DNA of 6,203 bases, from NCBI GenBank assembly GCA_023485185.1, contig JAMCZP010000003.1, positions 1 through 6,203 of the forward strand, in the 5' to 3' direction. The notes beneath the pieces are model-generated. The model ran no database searches and was not told the origin of the DNA. It worked only from the letters and a program-made list of their open reading frames with translations. Positions 4,469 through 6,203 of the stretch are shown piece by piece. How positions within the stretch are numbered: the stretch's first letter is position 1; the number at the start of each line of letters is the position of its first letter. Made by a program: the position numbers and the translations under genes. The DNA comes from Gammaproteobacteria bacterium. GTDB lineage: Bacteria > Pseudomonadota > Gammaproteobacteria > Pseudomonadales > Halomonadaceae.

Positions 4469-5277
4469 AAGAAGCAATTCTAAAGAGATTGCTTAAAGCC
4501 ATACCGCCGGGGTACATGGTCGATACTCCATGGCTTGAAAGGCATGGTGTCAGCCGTTTTCTTGCGCGGAAATACGTTGTTAACGGCTGGCTTGAGCGCG
4601 TTAACCGCGGCGTCTTCCGACGCCCTGCGCCGAACGCAACAACATCGGGCGCAATCGATTGGAAAACTTGCCTGCTCTCCATGCAGCATATTATGCGCTA
4701 TGACATCCATGTCGGTGGTTCAACGGCACTTGCCCAACAGGGCTACGATCACTATCTGCGGCTGGGTAGCAGTGCGCCTGTCTGGGTATATGGTAACGCC
4801 ACACCCAACTGGCTCAGCAAACTGCCACTACACGCACCCATCGTGACCCGCAACACCTCACTGTTCGCTGACCCGTCAGTTGGGCTTGCCAAAAACAACA
4901 TCAACGACGAAGACACGCTGCCATGGAACTGGACTCTGAAGATGTCGGCACCTGAACGGGCGATTATGGAAGCCATGGATGAATTGCCCGATCATGAGAG
5001 TTTTCATAACCTTGATATGGTGTTCGAGAGTTTGACGACACTGCGGCCGAAAATACTGTCGGCGTTGCTGCACAGTTGCAAGAAGATCAAGGTCAAGCGG
5101 CTGTTCTTTGTCTTTGCGGATCGCCATGACCACCCCTGGCGCAAGCGCCTCGATCCTGCAGAGTTCAACCTTGGCAGTGGCGACCGTGCACTGGTGCCAG
5201 GGGGCAAGATACATCCGCGCTATCGCATCATGGTGCCGGAAGCGTTTGTAAAGGCGGAGGTAGATGATGGCGCGTGA
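4456..5277 (+). CDS. abiEi: AbiEi-family antitoxin of a type IV toxin-antitoxin system, 273 aa
   Basis: This is the antitoxin and autorepressor of the AbiE phage-defence module. In type IV systems the antitoxin does not bind the toxin but counters its effect, and its N-terminal winged helix-turn-helix represses the operon. The N-terminus (residues about 1-56) fits: PPGYMVDTPWLERHGVSR, then a recognition helix RFLARKYVVNGWL and the wing ERVNRGVFRRP. Residues about 70-270 form the larger C-terminal domain, with VGGSTALAQQGYDHYLRLG (94-112) and SAPERAIMEAMDELP (169-183) as recognisable family blocks. The length matches the longer AbiEi class found in proteobacteria. The ATG lies inside operator 2 and lacks a clear ribosome binding site, so translation initiation may be weak or sensitive to bound repressor. 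The end overlaps abiEii by 11 bases. Confidence 0.92.
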   Translation: MSTHKEAILKRLLKAIPPGYMVDTPWLERHGVSRFLARKYVVNGWLERVNRGVFRRPAPNATTSGAIDWKTCLLSMQHIMRYDIHVGGSTALAQQGYDHYLRLGSSAPVWVYGNATPNWLSKLPLHAPIVTRNTSLFADPSVGLAKNNINDEDTLPWNWTLKMSAPERAIMEAMDELPDHESFHNLDMVFESLTTLRPKILSALLHSCKKIKVKRLFFVFADRHDHPWRKRLDPAEFNLGSGDRALVPGGKIHPRYRIMVPEAFVKAEVDDGA

Positions 5278-6184
5278 AACCTATGAAGCGCAGGTTGCAC
5301 TCCTTGTGCGCATTCTCCCGCATGTGGCGAAGGAAGATGTATTCGCGCTGAAGGGAGGCACAGCGATAAATCTGTTCTATCGCGACCTTCCGCGTTTGTC
5401 GGTCGATATTGACCTGACCTACCTGCCGGTGAAAGATAGGAATGACAGTCTTTACGAAATCAATGACGCGATGGATCGCATTGCTGCTGCCATTGAAGGC
5501 AGTATCGCTGGTGCCAAAACACAACGTATAAAGGGCGGCGGCGGTGGCGCCACTCGTCTTCTCACTCGCATGGGTGGCGCTGAGATCAAGATCGAAACCT
5601 CGCCGGTCACACGTGGCGTCGTGCACGATCCTGAAACTCTCTCCGTCTCCGAAGTTGTTGCAGACGAGTTCGGTTATGCAGACATGCAGATCGTCTCTTT
5701 CGAAGATCTGTTCGGCGGCAAGCTGCACGCAGCATTAGATCGCCAGCATCCGCGCGATCTTTTTGATGTGAAGCTGCTCTACGATAACGAGGGCCTAACG
5801 GAAGATCTATTCCGAACCTTTCTGATCTATATCGCGAGTTCGTCACGCCCCGCACACGAACTGCTGAGCCCTAATTTTCTCGACCTTGACAAGCCTTATG
5901 CCCAAGAATTTGAGGGTATGACCAGGACTCTCGTCAGCCTCGAAGAACTCTTGCATACACGTAAACGTTTGATTGCAGATATTCAGTCACGTTTCGATGA
6001 GAACACCAAACGATTCTTGCTGAGCCTGCATGACGGTACGCCCGATTTTGATGCCATTGATCGCCCACAGGCGGCGAGCCTGCCGGCTGTGCGTTGGAAG
6101 CTCGTTAATCTGGAAAAACTGAAAAACGAAAACGCGGCCAAACATGCTGAACAACGTCATGAGCTGAAAGTGCTGCTGGGGTAA
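5267..6184 (+). CDS. abiEii: AbiEii/AbiGii-family nucleotidyltransferase toxin, 305 aa
   Basis: This is the toxin of the AbiE module, a DNA polymerase beta-like nucleotidyltransferase. Related MenT toxins add nucleotides to tRNA acceptor ends; AbiEii itself binds GTP and halts growth, producing abortive infection. Visible motifs: LKGGTAINLF (28-37) followed by RLSVDIDL with metal-binding Asp47 and Asp49; EIKIE with Lys108 and Glu110; and SFEDLFGGKLHAALDRQHPRD (144-164) with Lys152, Arg159, Arg163 and Asp164, then Asp167. The C-terminal helical half (about 175-305) ends in a lysine-rich helix. GGAGG at 5256-5260 is 6 bases before the ATG at 5267. A tandem ATG at 5264 is only 3 bases away and less likely. 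The overlap with abiEi implies coupled translation. All catalytic residues look intact. Confidence 0.93.
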   Translation: MARETYEAQVALLVRILPHVAKEDVFALKGGTAINLFYRDLPRLSVDIDLTYLPVKDRNDSLYEINDAMDRIAAAIEGSIAGAKTQRIKGGGGGATRLLTRMGGAEIKIETSPVTRGVVHDPETLSVSEVVADEFGYADMQIVSFEDLFGGKLHAALDRQHPRDLFDVKLLYDNEGLTEDLFRTFLIYIASSSRPAHELLSPNFLDLDKPYAQEFEGMTRTLVSLEELLHTRKRLIADIQSRFDENTKRFLLSLHDGTPDFDAIDRPQAASLPAVRWKLVNLEKLKNENAAKHAEQRHELKVLLG

Positions 6185-6203
6185 GGTGCGCAGGTCGAGA
6201 AAA

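Noticed and set aside
5228..5728. Reverse-strand open frame of 166 codons opposite abiEii
   Set aside because: It is the antisense shadow of the well-supported abiEii gene and has no recognisable domain.

Overview
The window looks like an accessory (island-type) stretch from a gammaproteobacterium, possibly Pseudomonas-like. That guess rests on strong GGAGG ribosome binding sites, moderate GC and the gene families present. No rRNA, tRNA, integrase or complete insertion sequence is visible, so the host and the type of island cannot be fixed from this window.

Layout. Positions 1-808 (+) hold the possible tail of an upstream gene, a 174-residue helix-turn-helix DNA-binding protein, and a decayed 3' end of an Rpn-type (PD-(D/E)XK) nuclease gene. 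Positions 809-1211 have no convincing gene. Positions 1213-1979 (+) carry a complete type II toxin-antitoxin operon: a FitA/VapB-like ribbon-helix-helix antitoxin and a VapC/FitB-like PIN toxin, overlapping by ATGA, behind a promoter with two inverted repeats. Positions 1980-2110 separate this operon from the convergent next gene and contain two hairpins. Positions 2111-3438 (-) hold a FloR/CmlA-like phenicol exporter of the Bcr/CflA MFS group. Upstream of it are an 8-codon leader ORF and a set of mutually exclusive hairpins that could hide or expose the exporter's ribosome binding site. Positions 3763-4137 (-) encode a small zinc-binding GFA-family protein. Positions 4374-6184 (+) hold an AbiE type IV toxin-antitoxin/phage-defence module: AbiEi antitoxin and AbiEii nucleotidyltransferase toxin, overlapping, behind two copies of a palindromic operator spaced exactly 72 bp apart.

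How the genes fit together. Two independent toxin-antitoxin modules flank a drug exporter and a GFA protein, with strand changes between the units. This suggests piecemeal assembly of separate modules rather than one pathway. The two observations most worth following are the probable chloramphenicol-type translational attenuator in front of the exporter, and replacement by Asn of a membrane Asp reported to be important in FloR. Several starts were moved from the longest open frame to an internal ATG or GTG with a good ribosome binding site (antitoxin at 1312, exporter GTG at 3310, GFA protein ATG at 4137, AbiEii at 5267).
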